This document shows positions 26,275 to 35,306 of a stretch of DNA of 64,000 bases, piece after piece. The position numbers and the translations under genes are program-made. Under the pieces are notes generated by a model, which was not told the origin of the DNA, ran no database searches, and saw only the letters and a program-made list of their open reading frames with translations. The stretch is from Saccharopolyspora kobensis (lineage in GTDB: Bacteria; Actinomycetota; Actinomycetes; Mycobacteriales; Pseudonocardiaceae): assembly GCF_900108315.1 (NCBI RefSeq), contig NZ_FNVB01000002.1:124001-188000 (forward strand), read 5' to 3'. Every line of letters begins with the position of its first letter. The first letter of the stretch is position 1.

Positions 26275-27708
26275 ATGACCCGTGCCTCCACGCCCGTCGC
26301 GGCCCCGCCCCCGCAGGCGCGGTCGAGCACCGTCGTCCCGGCGCTGGCGCTGAGCGGAATCGTCGTCGCGCTCACCCAGACGCTGATCATCCCGCTGGTC
26401 CCCCAGCTCCCCGAGCTGCTGCACGCGAGCGCGGCGGACGCGGCTTGGGCGATCACCGCGACGCTGCTGGCCGCGGCCGTCGCCACGCCCACCGTCGGCC
26501 GCCTCGGCGACATGTACGGCAAGCGGCGGATGCTGCTGTTCAGCCTCGGGATGCTGGTGCTCGGCTCGCTCGTCTGCGCGCTGTCGAACGGGCTCGGCCC
26601 GGTGGTGGCCGGACGGGTGCTGCAGGGCCTGTCCGCCGGCGTGATCCCGCTGGGCATCAGCATCATGCGCGACGAGCTGCCGCCGGAGCAGCTCGGTGGC
26701 GCGACCGCGCTGATGAGCGGATCCCTCGGCGTCGGCGGGGCGCTCGGGCTGCCCGCGGCCGCGCTCATCGCCGAGAACCTCGACTGGCACGCGCTGTTCT
26801 GGGTGGCCGCGGCTCTCGGCGCCGTCGGAGCCGTGCTCGTGACCGCGCTGGTGCCCGAATCGCGCGTGCGCACCGGTGGGAGGTTCGACCTGCCCGGTGC
26901 GGTGGGGCTGTCGATCGCGCTGCTGTGCCTGCTGCTGGTGATCTCCAAGGGCGCCGACTGGGGCTGGAGCAGCGGCTGGACCCTCGGGCTGCTCGGCACC
27001 GGGCTGGTGGTGCTGGCGGTGTGGGGCTGGTGGGAGCTGCGCGCGCCGCAACCGCTGGTCGACCTGCGCACCACCGCGCGCCGCCAAGTGCTGCTCACCA
27101 ACACCGCCTCCGTGGTGTTCGGGTTCGCGATGTTCGCGACGTCGCTGGTCATCCCGCAGCTGCTGCAGCTTCCAGAGGCCACCGGGTACGGGCTCGGGCA
27201 GTCGATACTGGCCGCCGGGCTGGTGATGGCGCCGAACGGGCTGATCATGATGGCGATGGCGCCGGTGTCGGCCCGGATCTCGCGGCGCAGGGGCCCGAAG
27301 GTCACGCTGATGACCGGCGCGTTCGTCGTCGCCGCCGGCTACGGCCTGTGCCTGGTGATGATGTCGAGCATCTGGCAGCTCGTGATCGCCTCCAGCGTCA
27401 TCGGCGCCGGTATCGGGCTCGCCTACGGCGCGCTGCCCGCGCTCGTCATGGCCGCGGTGCCCGTGTCCGAGACGGCGGCGGCCAACAGCCTCAACACGCT
27501 GATGCGCTCCATCGGCACCTCGCTGTCCAGCTCGGTCGCCGGCGTCGTGCTCGCGCACCTGACGATCGACCTGGGCGGCGTGGCGGTCCCGTCCCTCGCC
27601 GGGTTCCGCCTGGTGCTGGTCATCGGCGCGGTCACCGCCCTGTTCGCCCTGGTGATCGCCGCTTTCCTGCCCGCCCACCGGCAGTCGTCCGAAGAGGAGC
27701 CCGCATGA
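26275..27708 (+). CDS. MFS drug-efflux transporter (DHA2-like)
   Basis: 477 residues from ATG 26275 (ATG 26257 is an alternative), hydrophobic throughout with about 14 segments. Motif A-like GRLGDMYGKRRMLL follows TM2, and GLSAGVIPLGISIMRDELPPEQ lies further on. It probably exports a toxic or signalling metabolite in exchange for protons. It overlaps the P450 by four bases (ATGA), so export and oxidation of the same type of compound are translationally coupled. Regulation by the divergent TetR is inferred. Confidence 0.87.
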   Translation: MTRASTPVAAPPPQARSSTVVPALALSGIVVALTQTLIIPLVPQLPELLHASAADAAWAITATLLAAAVATPTVGRLGDMYGKRRMLLFSLGMLVLGSLVCALSNGLGPVVAGRVLQGLSAGVIPLGISIMRDELPPEQLGGATALMSGSLGVGGALGLPAAALIAENLDWHALFWVAAALGAVGAVLVTALVPESRVRTGGRFDLPGAVGLSIALLCLLLVISKGADWGWSSGWTLGLLGTGLVVLAVWGWWELRAPQPLVDLRTTARRQVLLTNTASVVFGFAMFATSLVIPQLLQLPEATGYGLGQSILAAGLVMAPNGLIMMAMAPVSARISRRRGPKVTLMTGAFVVAAGYGLCLVMMSSIWQLVIASSVIGAGIGLAYGALPALVMAAVPVSETAAANSLNTLMRSIGTSLSSSVAGVVLAHLTIDLGGVAVPSLAGFRLVLVIGAVTALFALVIAAFLPAHRQSSEEEPA

Positions 27709-28907
27709 ACCAGTCCACCTCCGCTGAGCGAAACGGCCGCCTCCGCACCGGGTTCGGCCCGGCGCCCGACGTGGCGGCGCTGCGCGAACGGCCCGGGATC
27801 GTCCAGGTGCCGACGCCGTTCGGGCCGTCGGCGTGGCTGCTGACCCGGCACGCCGACGTGCGGCGGATGCTCGGCGACGCGGACGCCTTCCGCAACGGCT
27901 GGGGGCCCGACGACCTCGACGGGCTGGTGCTGGATCCGCGCCAGCTCTCCGGCGACCGCAGCGGGAACCTGCTCTCCCTGGACCCGCCGGACCACACCAG
28001 GCTGCGCCGGATGCTCACCCCGGAGTTCACCGTGCGGCGCATGCGCCGCCTCGAACCGCGCATCGTCGAGATCGTCGACGAGCACCTGGCCGCGATGGCG
28101 CGCGGCGGCGCACCGGCCGACCTGGTCGCCGAGTTCGCGCTGCCGATCCCGTCGCTGGTCATCTGCGAGCTGCTCGGCGTGCCCACCGGCGACCAGGCAG
28201 AGTTCCAGGAGCGCACCAGCCGCCAGCTCGACACCACGCTGCCCGAGGCCGAGAAGGCCGAGCTCGCCGCGCAGTCGCTGGCCTACATGGACGAACTCGT
28301 CGCGCGCGCCCGCCGCGATCCCGGCGAGGACCTCATCGGCATGCTGATCCGCGACCACGACGACCGGCTCAGCAACGCCGAGCTGGTCGGCATCGGCAAC
28401 CTGCTGCTGGTGGCGGGCCACGAGACGACCTCGAACATGCTCGGCCTGGGCACGCTGGCGCTGCTGCGCCACCCGGAGCAGCTGGCGCTGGTCCGCGACG
28501 ACCCGGAGAGCGCGGCCAGGGCCGTGGAGGAGCTGCTGCGCTGGCTCAGCGTGGTCAACGCCGGCTCGCCGCGGATGGCGACCCGCGACGTCGAGTTCGA
28601 GGGCAGCACCATCCGCCGCGGCGACCTGGTGGTGTTCAACCTCCCGGCGGCCAACCGGGACCCGGAGCTGACCGACGACCCGGACCGCCTGGACATCACC
28701 CGCCCGGCCGTCCCGCACCTCGGCTTCGGCCACGGCATCCACCACTGCCTCGGAGCACCGCTGGCCCGCATGGAGATGCGCATCGCCTTCCCCGCCCTGC
28801 TGCGCAAGTTCCCGGACCTGCGCCTGGCCGTGCCGGACGAGGACGTCGCCTTCGCCACCCACCAGGCCATCTACGGCCTCAAGGAACTCCCCGTCGCCTG
28901 GTCGTGA
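27705..28907 (+). CDS. Cytochrome P450 coupled to an efflux pump
   Basis: 400 residues, class I bacterial P450. I-helix AGHETTSN, K-helix ELLRW (the ExxR motif is EELLRW), and heme loop GFGHGIHHCLG with ligand C348. The gene starts inside the MFS stop codon. Its substrate is unknown; coupling to a pump under a TetR gene suggests xenobiotic or antibiotic detoxification, or tailoring of an exported product. The lone ferredoxin reductase at 24133 may be a partner, but no ferredoxin is next to it. Confidence 0.93.
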   Translation: MNQSTSAERNGRLRTGFGPAPDVAALRERPGIVQVPTPFGPSAWLLTRHADVRRMLGDADAFRNGWGPDDLDGLVLDPRQLSGDRSGNLLSLDPPDHTRLRRMLTPEFTVRRMRRLEPRIVEIVDEHLAAMARGGAPADLVAEFALPIPSLVICELLGVPTGDQAEFQERTSRQLDTTLPEAEKAELAAQSLAYMDELVARARRDPGEDLIGMLIRDHDDRLSNAELVGIGNLLLVAGHETTSNMLGLGTLALLRHPEQLALVRDDPESAARAVEELLRWLSVVNAGSPRMATRDVEFEGSTIRRGDLVVFNLPAANRDPELTDDPDRLDITRPAVPHLGFGHGIHHCLGAPLARMEMRIAFPALLRKFPDLRLAVPDEDVAFATHQAIYGLKELPVAWS

Positions 28908-28929
28908 CCACGTGCTGTGGCACCAGGTC

Positions 28930-28973
28930 CCGTGAGTGTTTTGCGGGGCCATAGCACCGCAAAACACTCACGG
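28930..28973. repeat. Dispersed palindromic repeat, copy 2 (probable bidirectional terminator)
   Basis: Perfect 17-base arms, CCGTGAGTGTTTTGCGG and its complement, around the loop GGCCATAGCA. It sits between the convergent P450 and SDR genes, where a hairpin would stop transcription from both sides. Confidence 0.85.
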
Positions 28974-29010
28974 CACACCACCAGCGGAAACGGGTCGCGG
29001 CGGGCGATCC

Positions 29011-30030
29011 TCACTGGACGGACCAGGCTCCGTCGGACGGCAGGACCGCACCGGAGACGTTCACGCCGTCGTCGCTGAGCAGGAAGGTGATGGAGGCCGC
29101 GAGGTGCTCGGCGGTGGCGATCGGCGGGATCAGCGCGAGGAAGTCGCGGATGCGGCCACCGCCGAACTCCGAGGTGCTGCCCGCGCTGGTGATCCCGGTG
29201 GCCACGCCGCCGGGCGCCACCGCGTTGACCCGGATTCCCTGCGGCCCGTACATGAACGCGGTGCTGCGCGTGATCCCGACGACGGCGTGCTTGGAAGCGG
29301 TGTAGGCGACGCCCGCCGCGGATCCGCGCAGCGCCGCCTCGGACGCGACGTTGACGATCGAGCCGCGGCTGGCCGCCAGCATCACCGGGACGACCGCGCG
29401 GGTCAGCCGGAACAGGCCGTCGACGTTGATCGCGAAGACGCGCTGCCAGACCTCGTCGGACACCTCGTGGATCGGCGAGAAGTCGTCGCTGATGCCCGCC
29501 ACGTTGGCCAGCCCGTCGATGCGCGGCCCGGCTGCGTCGAGGATCCGCTGCAGGTGGCCGGCGTCGGTCAGGTCGGCGACGACGGTGACCACGTCGGAGC
29601 CGGGCAGCTGCGCGGCGAGCTCCGCCAGCCGCTGCGCGGAGATGTCCACCGCCACCACCCGGCCGCCCTCCCGCGCGATCCGGGAGGCGGTGGCCCGGCC
29701 GATCCCGGAAGCGGCGCCGGTGACGATCACGGTCCGCCCGTCGAAGCGCCCCGGCGTGATCCGCTCCCGCCACCCGGCGGCCTCCTCGAACGCCTCGGGC
29801 GCCGTGCCGCCGTTGGCGTTCCGGACCAGGTCGTCGACGACTTCCTGCGGCAGCGAGCCGCGGCTCAGGTCGGCCAGTTGCTGCAGCGGCAGCTGCCGCA
29901 CCGGTGTCAGGACCTGCTCGTCGAAACCGGCCTGCGCCAGCAGCTCCCGCAGCAGCGGCGCGCCTTCGGGATGCGCGAGCCACTCCCCGACCGGGCTGTT
30001 CGCGGTCAGCGGCTCGGTTTCGGCTGCCAT
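29011..30030 (-). CDS. Short-chain dehydrogenase/reductase with an N-terminal helical extension
   Basis: 339 residues. The Rossmann SDR core begins near residue 98, with TGAASGIG (104-111), NVAG (176-179), S230, and the Y243xxxK247 pair, so it should be active with NAD(P). The first 90 residues are an extra predicted helical domain (SPVGEWLAHPEGAPLLRELL...), not part of the classical 250-residue SDR. GAGGAGAT precedes ATG 30030. A TetR gene lies upstream on the same strand with 98 bases between. The substrate is unknown; an alcohol or hydroxylated lipid is possible. Confidence 0.88.
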   Translation of the reverse strand: MAAETEPLTANSPVGEWLAHPEGAPLLRELLAQAGFDEQVLTPVRQLPLQQLADLSRGSLPQEVVDDLVRNANGGTAPEAFEEAAGWRERITPGRFDGRTVIVTGAASGIGRATASRIAREGGRVVAVDISAQRLAELAAQLPGSDVVTVVADLTDAGHLQRILDAAGPRIDGLANVAGISDDFSPIHEVSDEVWQRVFAINVDGLFRLTRAVVPVMLAASRGSIVNVASEAALRGSAAGVAYTASKHAVVGITRSTAFMYGPQGIRVNAVAPGGVATGITSAGSTSEFGGGRIRDFLALIPPIATAEHLAASITFLLSDDGVNVSGAVLPSDGAWSVQ

Positions 30031-30050
30031 GTCATCTCCTCGACTGCGGG

Positions 30051-30114
30051 GGCGATTTCGCGCGAGGTCAGCGGTCTCCCCGAGGGGCGGGTGGCGATCC
30101 CGCGCGAAATCGCC
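30051..30114. repeat. Inverted repeat GGCGATTTCGCGCG in the SDR leader
   Basis: Perfect 14-base arms (30051-30064 and 30101-30114) separated by 36 bases, in the 98-base gap between the TetR stop and the SDR start. It could form a stem that ends the TetR transcript or acts in the SDR leader. Confidence 0.5.
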
Positions 30115-30128
30115 AGCCCGACCGAGCA

Positions 30129-30677
30129 TCAGCCTGCTGAGCCCGCGTGGCCGAGGGCGTCGAAGCAGGTGTCGACGATGCGCGGCCGCCACGAGGTCTT
30201 CTCGCCGCGGTAGTTGGCGGCCAGGCTCAGCACCGCCAACGCGCTCAGCGCGCCCGTGACCCGGATCAGCCGCTCCTCGTCGGACGGGTCGATCGCGAAC
30301 AGCTCGGACAGCAGCGCGTCGTGCTCAGCGCTGTGCGCCTCCGGTGTGGTGACCGGGCGGAACAGCAGCGCCACCAGGCCCGGGCGGTCCAGCGCGGTGT
30401 CGGTCAGCAGCTCCAGCACGCGCCGGTCCCGAGCCGGGCCCAGCGGTAGCGCCGCGACCCGGTCGAGCACCTGCCTGCTCCGCACCGCGGAGAACTCCAG
30501 CGCAGCCGCGTGCAGCGCTTCCTTGCTCGGGTAGTGGTGCAGCAGGCCCGCTTTCGACAGCCCGACAGCGTCCGCCAGCGCTTTCAACGACGTCTGCTCG
30601 AAGCCGTGCTGGGCGAACAGCGCAGCCGCGCGGTCGAGGATCTCCTCGTCCACGTGCTGCCGCAACGCTCGTGCCAT
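30129..30677 (-). CDS. TetR-family regulator
   Basis: 182 residues. The HTH lies at about residues 10-55: ILDRAAALFAQHGFEQTSLKALADAVG then LSKAGLLHHYPSKEAL. The C-terminal ligand domain is short. Start at ATG 30677. A symmetric CCGACCG-ATC-CGGTCGG site lies 14 bases upstream of the start, so autorepression is very likely. Candidate targets are the SDR downstream on the same strand and the flavoprotein at 31012 on the other side. Confidence 0.9.
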   Translation of the reverse strand: MARALRQHVDEEILDRAAALFAQHGFEQTSLKALADAVGLSKAGLLHHYPSKEALHAAALEFSAVRSRQVLDRVAALPLGPARDRRVLELLTDTALDRPGLVALLFRPVTTPEAHSAEHDALLSELFAIDPSDEERLIRVTGALSALAVLSLAANYRGEKTSWRPRIVDTCFDALGHAGSAG

Positions 30678-31011
30678 GCCCCGACCCTACCCGACCGATC
30701 CGGTCGGTCAACCGAACGGTGCGGTCGGCACAGCCGGGCTAGTCACTATTTCAACCATTTCTCGCGCGGCCGACTCCCCGAACAGGAGGAATTCATCGGA
30801 TTCGTTTCATGGTAATTTTACCGGTCTCCGCAGAAGCGAATCGGCTTACGATTGCGCCGCTTTCTTGCCACCATCTCCCGGAAGTCGTCCCGGCATCCCG
30901 ATATCCGTCCGTGATCGGCCCGGAACGCGGGAGGAGCAATGCCGAATTCGCCGAGAGCGACCGGGACGCATCGACCACCGCCTGAGCGCGGTCACCCGAT
31001 GAGGAGGCACC
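30678..31011. other. Divergent intergenic region with AT-rich core
   Basis: 334 bases without a convincing gene. It carries the TetR operator(s) next to the TetR start and an unusually AT-rich stretch around 30745-30870, likely promoter DNA. An ORF opening at 30939 behind GGGAGGAGCA overlaps the next gene in another frame; it looks random in composition. Confidence 0.55.
30691..30707. promoter_or_regulatory. TetR operator CCGACCG-ATC-CGGTCGG
   Basis: Seven-base perfect arms and a 3-base centre, with a second degenerate pair of half-sites (CCGA...TCGG) at 30712-30728. The position just upstream of the TetR start fits autoregulation. Confidence 0.6.
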
Positions 31012-32196
31012 ATGACCAGGAGCGTTGCGATCGTCGGCGGTGGAGTCGCCGGTCTGCTGACCGGACATCTGCTGCAACGCGACGGGCATCGGGTGACGTT
31101 GCTGTCCGGGCAGCGACCGGACGATCTCCGCAACGGCCCGATCATCTCCACGCAGTGCGTGTTCGGCCCCCGATTGCGCCCCGAACGCGGCGCCGGACTG
31201 GCGTTCTGGGACGACACCGCGCCGGTGATCGCGAACGGTCGATTATCCATCTGGCTGGAAGAGCAGTGCGTGCTGGACTGGTCTGACGCCCTGCTCGACT
31301 CCCCGGCTCAGTCGGTGGACCACCGCATGAAGCTGGCCACCTGGATGGAGGCGCTCGGCGCCGCCGACGGCGCGACCGTGCACCACCGGACCGTCGACCG
31401 GAGCGCGCTCGATGCCCTCGCCGCCGAACACGACTTGGTGCTGGTGACCACCGGCCGCGGCGGCGGGCTCTTCCGGCGAAACGACGAGCTGTCGCAGCAC
31501 ACCGAGCCGCAGCGCCAGATCGCCGCGGTCTACCTGCGGGTTCCGGATGGCGCCGACGACATCGACACGGTCCGCTGGTCCATCGTGCCCGGCGCGGGTG
31601 AGCTGCTCGTCGTGCCCGCGCTGACGTTCACCGGCCCCTGCCACGCCGTGGTCGTCGAAGCGCTGCCGGGCGGGCCGTGGGACGTCTGGCGCGACCGCCC
31701 GCAGGCCGGCGAGCTGTGGAAGCGGATCCGCGAGCTGTTGCGCGACGTCCCGCGCGAGCACGAGGCGCTCGCGGGCACGACGCTGACCGACGACCGCGCC
31801 GCGCTGTCCGGCGCGATCACTCCCGTCGTGCGCCACCCCGTCGCCGTGCTGCCGTCCGGACGCGCGGTGCTCGGCCTGGGCGATGCGGTCGTGACCAACG
31901 ATCCGCTGACCGCATCAGGGGCGAACTCCGCGGTGACCGCCGCCGCCATGCACGCAGCGGCCATCACCGAGCACACCGGAGCTTTCGACGCGGAGTGGAT
32001 GCAGCGAACGCACGACGCGTGGTGGACCGCACCGGGCGGCGGCCGCGACTCCACGGCGATCGCCAACACGCTGCTCAATCCCCCACCGCAACTGCTGGAA
32101 CGCCTCATGAACTCGGCGAACGACCACGCGACCCTGCGGAAGTTCACCGGCATCATCGAAACCGCCGAAGACCCCGACTGGCTCCTCAGCACCTGA
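31012..32196 (+). CDS. Styrene monooxygenase (StyA)-like flavoprotein
   Basis: 394 residues. N-terminal FAD Rossmann fold VAIVGGGVAGLLTGHLLQ (GxGxxG at 9-14), a middle barrel with LVLVTTGRGGGLFRR, and the second FAD contact VLGLGDAVVTNDPLTASGAN as in StyA/SMOA. These enzymes use reduced FAD supplied by a partner reductase to epoxidise styrene or oxidise indole. No StyB-type reductase is next to it. GAGGAGG precedes the ATG. The upstream TetR may control it. Substrate is unknown. Confidence 0.72.
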   Translation: MTRSVAIVGGGVAGLLTGHLLQRDGHRVTLLSGQRPDDLRNGPIISTQCVFGPRLRPERGAGLAFWDDTAPVIANGRLSIWLEEQCVLDWSDALLDSPAQSVDHRMKLATWMEALGAADGATVHHRTVDRSALDALAAEHDLVLVTTGRGGGLFRRNDELSQHTEPQRQIAAVYLRVPDGADDIDTVRWSIVPGAGELLVVPALTFTGPCHAVVVEALPGGPWDVWRDRPQAGELWKRIRELLRDVPREHEALAGTTLTDDRAALSGAITPVVRHPVAVLPSGRAVLGLGDAVVTNDPLTASGANSAVTAAAMHAAAITEHTGAFDAEWMQRTHDAWWTAPGGGRDSTAIANTLLNPPPQLLERLMNSANDHATLRKFTGIIETAEDPDWLLST

Positions 32197-32300
32197 ACCT
32201 ACTGCGCCGCGGCCCTGCGTCGCCCGCACCCGGCCTCGCCATCACCACCGAGCGCCGAGCCGCGGAAAACCGTCACGTTCCACCCCGAGCGGTGCGTCCC

Positions 32301-32651
32301 TCAGTCGCCTTGGGACCAGGCGGCTACCGGGAGCGAGAGGTAGACGCCGAAATCGCTCACGCCGGTCGCCTTCTCGATCGCCTCGTGCAGGTGATCCACG
32401 CGCTCCTGGCGGTTGACGGCGCGGCTCTCGAACCACTTCGAGCGGACCTCGACCACGAAGGCCAGGCCGCTGCGGTCGTAGGGGCCGAGCTGCCGGAAGC
32501 GCAGTTCCACATCGCCGGGCTCGAGGTCGTGGTCGTAGGGCTCTTCGGGGCACTCGACCGCGAGCGAAACCAGGTGCGGCAGCGCATCACCGAGCCGGTG
32601 AAGGGTTTCTTCCGGCACATCGGGCGCGTGGACGACCTCGATCAACGGCAC
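32301..32651 (-). CDS. Tautomerase-superfamily-like protein (CHMI-like)
   Basis: 116 residues beginning (M)PLIEVVHAPDVP from a GTG start, so removal of Met would leave an N-terminal proline, the catalytic base of 4-oxalocrotonate tautomerase/CHMI enzymes. The central part (LAFVVEVRSKWFESRAVNRQ) has the spacing of 5-carboxymethyl-2-hydroxymuconate isomerase, to which size also fits. Similarity is modest, so this is a tentative call. It lies downstream of a P450 on the same strand, 61 bases away, and may be co-transcribed. Confidence 0.5.
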   Translation of the reverse strand: MPLIEVVHAPDVPEETLHRLGDALPHLVSLAVECPEEPYDHDLEPGDVELRFRQLGPYDRSGLAFVVEVRSKWFESRAVNRQERVDHLHEAIEKATGVSDFGVYLSLPVAAWSQGD

Positions 32652-32712
32652 GAACCCAGCCTACCGGAAGCGCCGGGCCGGGCGTCGCCGGCGATGTCCT
32701 CTGTGGACACCG

Positions 32713-33933
32713 CTACGCGACGAGCCGCCCGGTGATCTCCAGGTGGCGGGGGCCGCGGAGCACCGGGCTAGGCCGGTACGGCGGCGGGTCCTCCGGCAGC
32801 TGCGGGTCGGCCAGCCTGCCGACGAGTTCGGTCAGCGCGACCTGGGTTTCCAGTCGGGCCAGCGGTGCGCCGAAGCAGGCGTGGATGCCGAAGCCGAAGC
32901 CGAGGTGCTGGTTGTCCTCGCGGGCCGGGTCGAAGATGTCCGCATCGGTGAAGCGCCGCGGGTCGCGGTTGCCCGAGGCCAGCAGCAGCCACACCGGCGC
33001 GCCCTTCGGGATCACGGTGCCCGCGACGTCCAGATCGGTCAGCGTGGTCCGCTGCGGGAGGAACTGCACCGGCGGTTCGTAGCGCAGCAGCTCCTCCACC
33101 AGCCGGGGCGCCGTCGACGGGTTCTCGCGCAGGCGCCGCAGCTGGTCCGGGTGGCGCAGCAGCGTGAGCATGCCGTTGGCGATCAGGTTGACGGTGGTCT
33201 CGTGCCCGGCGATCAGCAGCAGGACCGCGTTGGTGACCATCTCCACCAACGACATCCGCCCCTCCGGGCCCTCATCGGTGACCCACGCGGAGAGCATGTC
33301 CTCGCCGGGGTGGCGGCGGTGCTCCTCGATCAGCTCGGCCAGGTACTGCCCGAGCTGGAAGCGGCTGTGCTGCGCGGCGCGCCGCTCCTCCACCGGCTGG
33401 GCCGGGTTCAGCCCGGCGACCACGCCGTCGACCATCACGCGGAAGCGCGGTTCGTCCTCCGCAGGCACGCCCAGGAGCCGGCAGATCACCGCCACCGGCA
33501 GCGGGTAGGCGAAGTCGTCGACGACGTCGAACCGCTCCCGACCCGCGAGCCCGTCGAGCAGGTCGGTGACGATCGCGGTGAGCTCGCCGTGCATGTCGTG
33601 GATGCGGCGCGGGCTGTGCGGCGGGCCGAACGGCCGCATCGCCAGGCGGCGCAGGCGGTCGTGCTCGGGCGGGTCCAGGCGGATGAAGCTGGGCGGCAGC
33701 GTCGCCTCGTCCTCCTCGCCCAGCAGCGGGTTGGCGCCGGGCGCCAGGTTGCGCGCGTCGGAGCTGATCCGCGAGTCCTGGAGCAGGTCGTGGATCTCCC
33801 AGTAGGTGGTGACCAGGTGCACGCCGCTCTCGTCGCGGATCACCGGGCTCCGGCGGAGCTCGGCGTAGACCGGGTAGGGATCGGGGCGCGCGGCCTGGTC
33901 GGCGATCCGCTGCACCGGGCTGGTCGAGGACAT
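32713..33933 (-). CDS. Cytochrome P450 of a three-component system
   Basis: 406 residues. I-helix IAGHETTVN, ExxR in EELLRYEP, heme-binding loop GFGFGIHACFG with C353. GGGAG lies upstream of ATG 33933. It is third in an operon ferredoxin-reductase-P450, 17 bases after the reductase stop, so the electron chain is complete in cis. Substrate unknown; it has a CYP107-like look, which I cannot confirm. Confidence 0.94.
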   Translation of the reverse strand: MSSTSPVQRIADQAARPDPYPVYAELRRSPVIRDESGVHLVTTYWEIHDLLQDSRISSDARNLAPGANPLLGEEDEATLPPSFIRLDPPEHDRLRRLAMRPFGPPHSPRRIHDMHGELTAIVTDLLDGLAGRERFDVVDDFAYPLPVAVICRLLGVPAEDEPRFRVMVDGVVAGLNPAQPVEERRAAQHSRFQLGQYLAELIEEHRRHPGEDMLSAWVTDEGPEGRMSLVEMVTNAVLLLIAGHETTVNLIANGMLTLLRHPDQLRRLRENPSTAPRLVEELLRYEPPVQFLPQRTTLTDLDVAGTVIPKGAPVWLLLASGNRDPRRFTDADIFDPAREDNQHLGFGFGIHACFGAPLARLETQVALTELVGRLADPQLPEDPPPYRPSPVLRGPRHLEITGRLVA

Positions 33934-33950
33934 CCGAGGTCTCCCGTCGC

Positions 33951-35306
33951 TCAGGCTCGGGCCGGGGTGAACACGACCCGCTTCTCGCTGGGCGAGTGGC
34001 CGGTCAGGGTGACGGTCGGCCCGTGGCTGGGCAGCGCCGGATCCGGGAACCGGGCCGGGACCGGGCGCTCGCCGCGCCTGCCGGGCAGTTCGGGCGGGAA
34101 CGGCGCGGCCTGCTCGATCAGCCGCCGGTAGCCGCCCATCCACTTCCCGTGGTCGAAGCCGACCGCGGCGATCACCCGGCCCTGGTAGCCGTAGGCGGCG
34201 GCGAAGCTGTGGTCGGCGAGCGAGCCCTGGGTCACCACGATCTCCTCGCCCATCGTCGGCGCACCGACGGACTTGATGTTCACGCCGAACTGCGCCGACC
34301 AGAACGACGGCGTCCACAGGTGCGGCCGCCGCCGGGAATCGGCGCTGATCATGTTGTGCGCGGCGATCTCGGCCTGCGCCACGGCGTTGCCCCAGTGCTC
34401 CAGCGAGAGGAACTGGTAGCCGAACAGCGGGTGCGGCGTCCGGGCCACGTCGCCCGCGGCGAACACGTCGTCGGTGACGATGCCGTGGACGTCGAAGGCC
34501 CGGCACCCGGCATCGCAGGCGACGCCGCGCGGTCCTGCCGCCAGGCCCGATCCCTCCAGCCACCTGGTGTTGCGCACCGCACCGAGCGCCACCACGGCGA
34601 TGTCGGCGTCCAGCGCGGAACCGTCGGAGAGGTGGGCGCGCCTGAGCCGCCCACCGGCATCGCCCTCCAGCGAGGTCACCATGACACCGCAGCGCAGGTC
34701 GACGCCGTGCTCCCGCTGCAGCTGCGCCGCGACGTCGCCGACGACGCCGCCGAGCGCGCCCACCAGCGGAGCTGCGCCGCGCTCGGCGACGGTGACGGCG
34801 AATCCCCGCTCCCGGCACGCCGAGGCGATCTCCGAACCGGTGAACCCGGCGCCGATGATCAGCACCCGGCTCGGGCGCCGCGCCAGCAGGCGGCCGAGAC
34901 GCGCGGTGTCGTCGCGGGTGCGCAGCACGCACACCCCGTCCAGGGCGGCTTCGGACTCGTTGGGCCACGGCCGCGAGCGCACGCCGGTGGCGATCAGCAG
35001 CCGGTCGTACTCGATCTCGGAACCGTCGGCCAGCTGCACCCGCCTGCGGTCGCGGTCCAGCCCGGCGGCGGCGATGCCGAGCCGCCACTCCGCGTCGATC
35101 TCGCGCGTGCGGGGCAGCGCGGTGTGCTCCGGCAGCACCTGCCCCAGCAGGACCTGCTTGGACAGCGGTGGCCGGTCGTAGGGCTCGTGCGGCTCGTCCC
35201 CGACCAGCGTGAGCGAGCCGGCGAAACCCGCATCGCGCAGGTGCTCGGCGGCGCGCAGCCCCGCGAGCGACGCGCCGACGATCACGATGCGACCGTCCCG
35301 CATCAT
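33951..35306 (-). CDS. Ferredoxin reductase of the P450 system
   Basis: 451 residues. IVIVGASLAGLRAAEHLR (FAD), HEPYDRPPLSKQVL, VLIIGAGFTGSEIAS (NAD(P)H), and VFAAGDVAR. Same family as the protein at 24133 but with a longer C-terminal tail. The start is one of a GTG-ATG-ATG cluster overlapping the ferredoxin stop; ATG 35306 is taken. It delivers electrons from NAD(P)H to the adjacent ferredoxin. Confidence 0.92.
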   Translation of the reverse strand: MMRDGRIVIVGASLAGLRAAEHLRDAGFAGSLTLVGDEPHEPYDRPPLSKQVLLGQVLPEHTALPRTREIDAEWRLGIAAAGLDRDRRRVQLADGSEIEYDRLLIATGVRSRPWPNESEAALDGVCVLRTRDDTARLGRLLARRPSRVLIIGAGFTGSEIASACRERGFAVTVAERGAAPLVGALGGVVGDVAAQLQREHGVDLRCGVMVTSLEGDAGGRLRRAHLSDGSALDADIAVVALGAVRNTRWLEGSGLAAGPRGVACDAGCRAFDVHGIVTDDVFAAGDVARTPHPLFGYQFLSLEHWGNAVAQAEIAAHNMISADSRRRPHLWTPSFWSAQFGVNIKSVGAPTMGEEIVVTQGSLADHSFAAAYGYQGRVIAAVGFDHGKWMGGYRRLIEQAAPFPPELPGRRGERPVPARFPDPALPSHGPTVTLTGHSPSEKRVVFTPARA

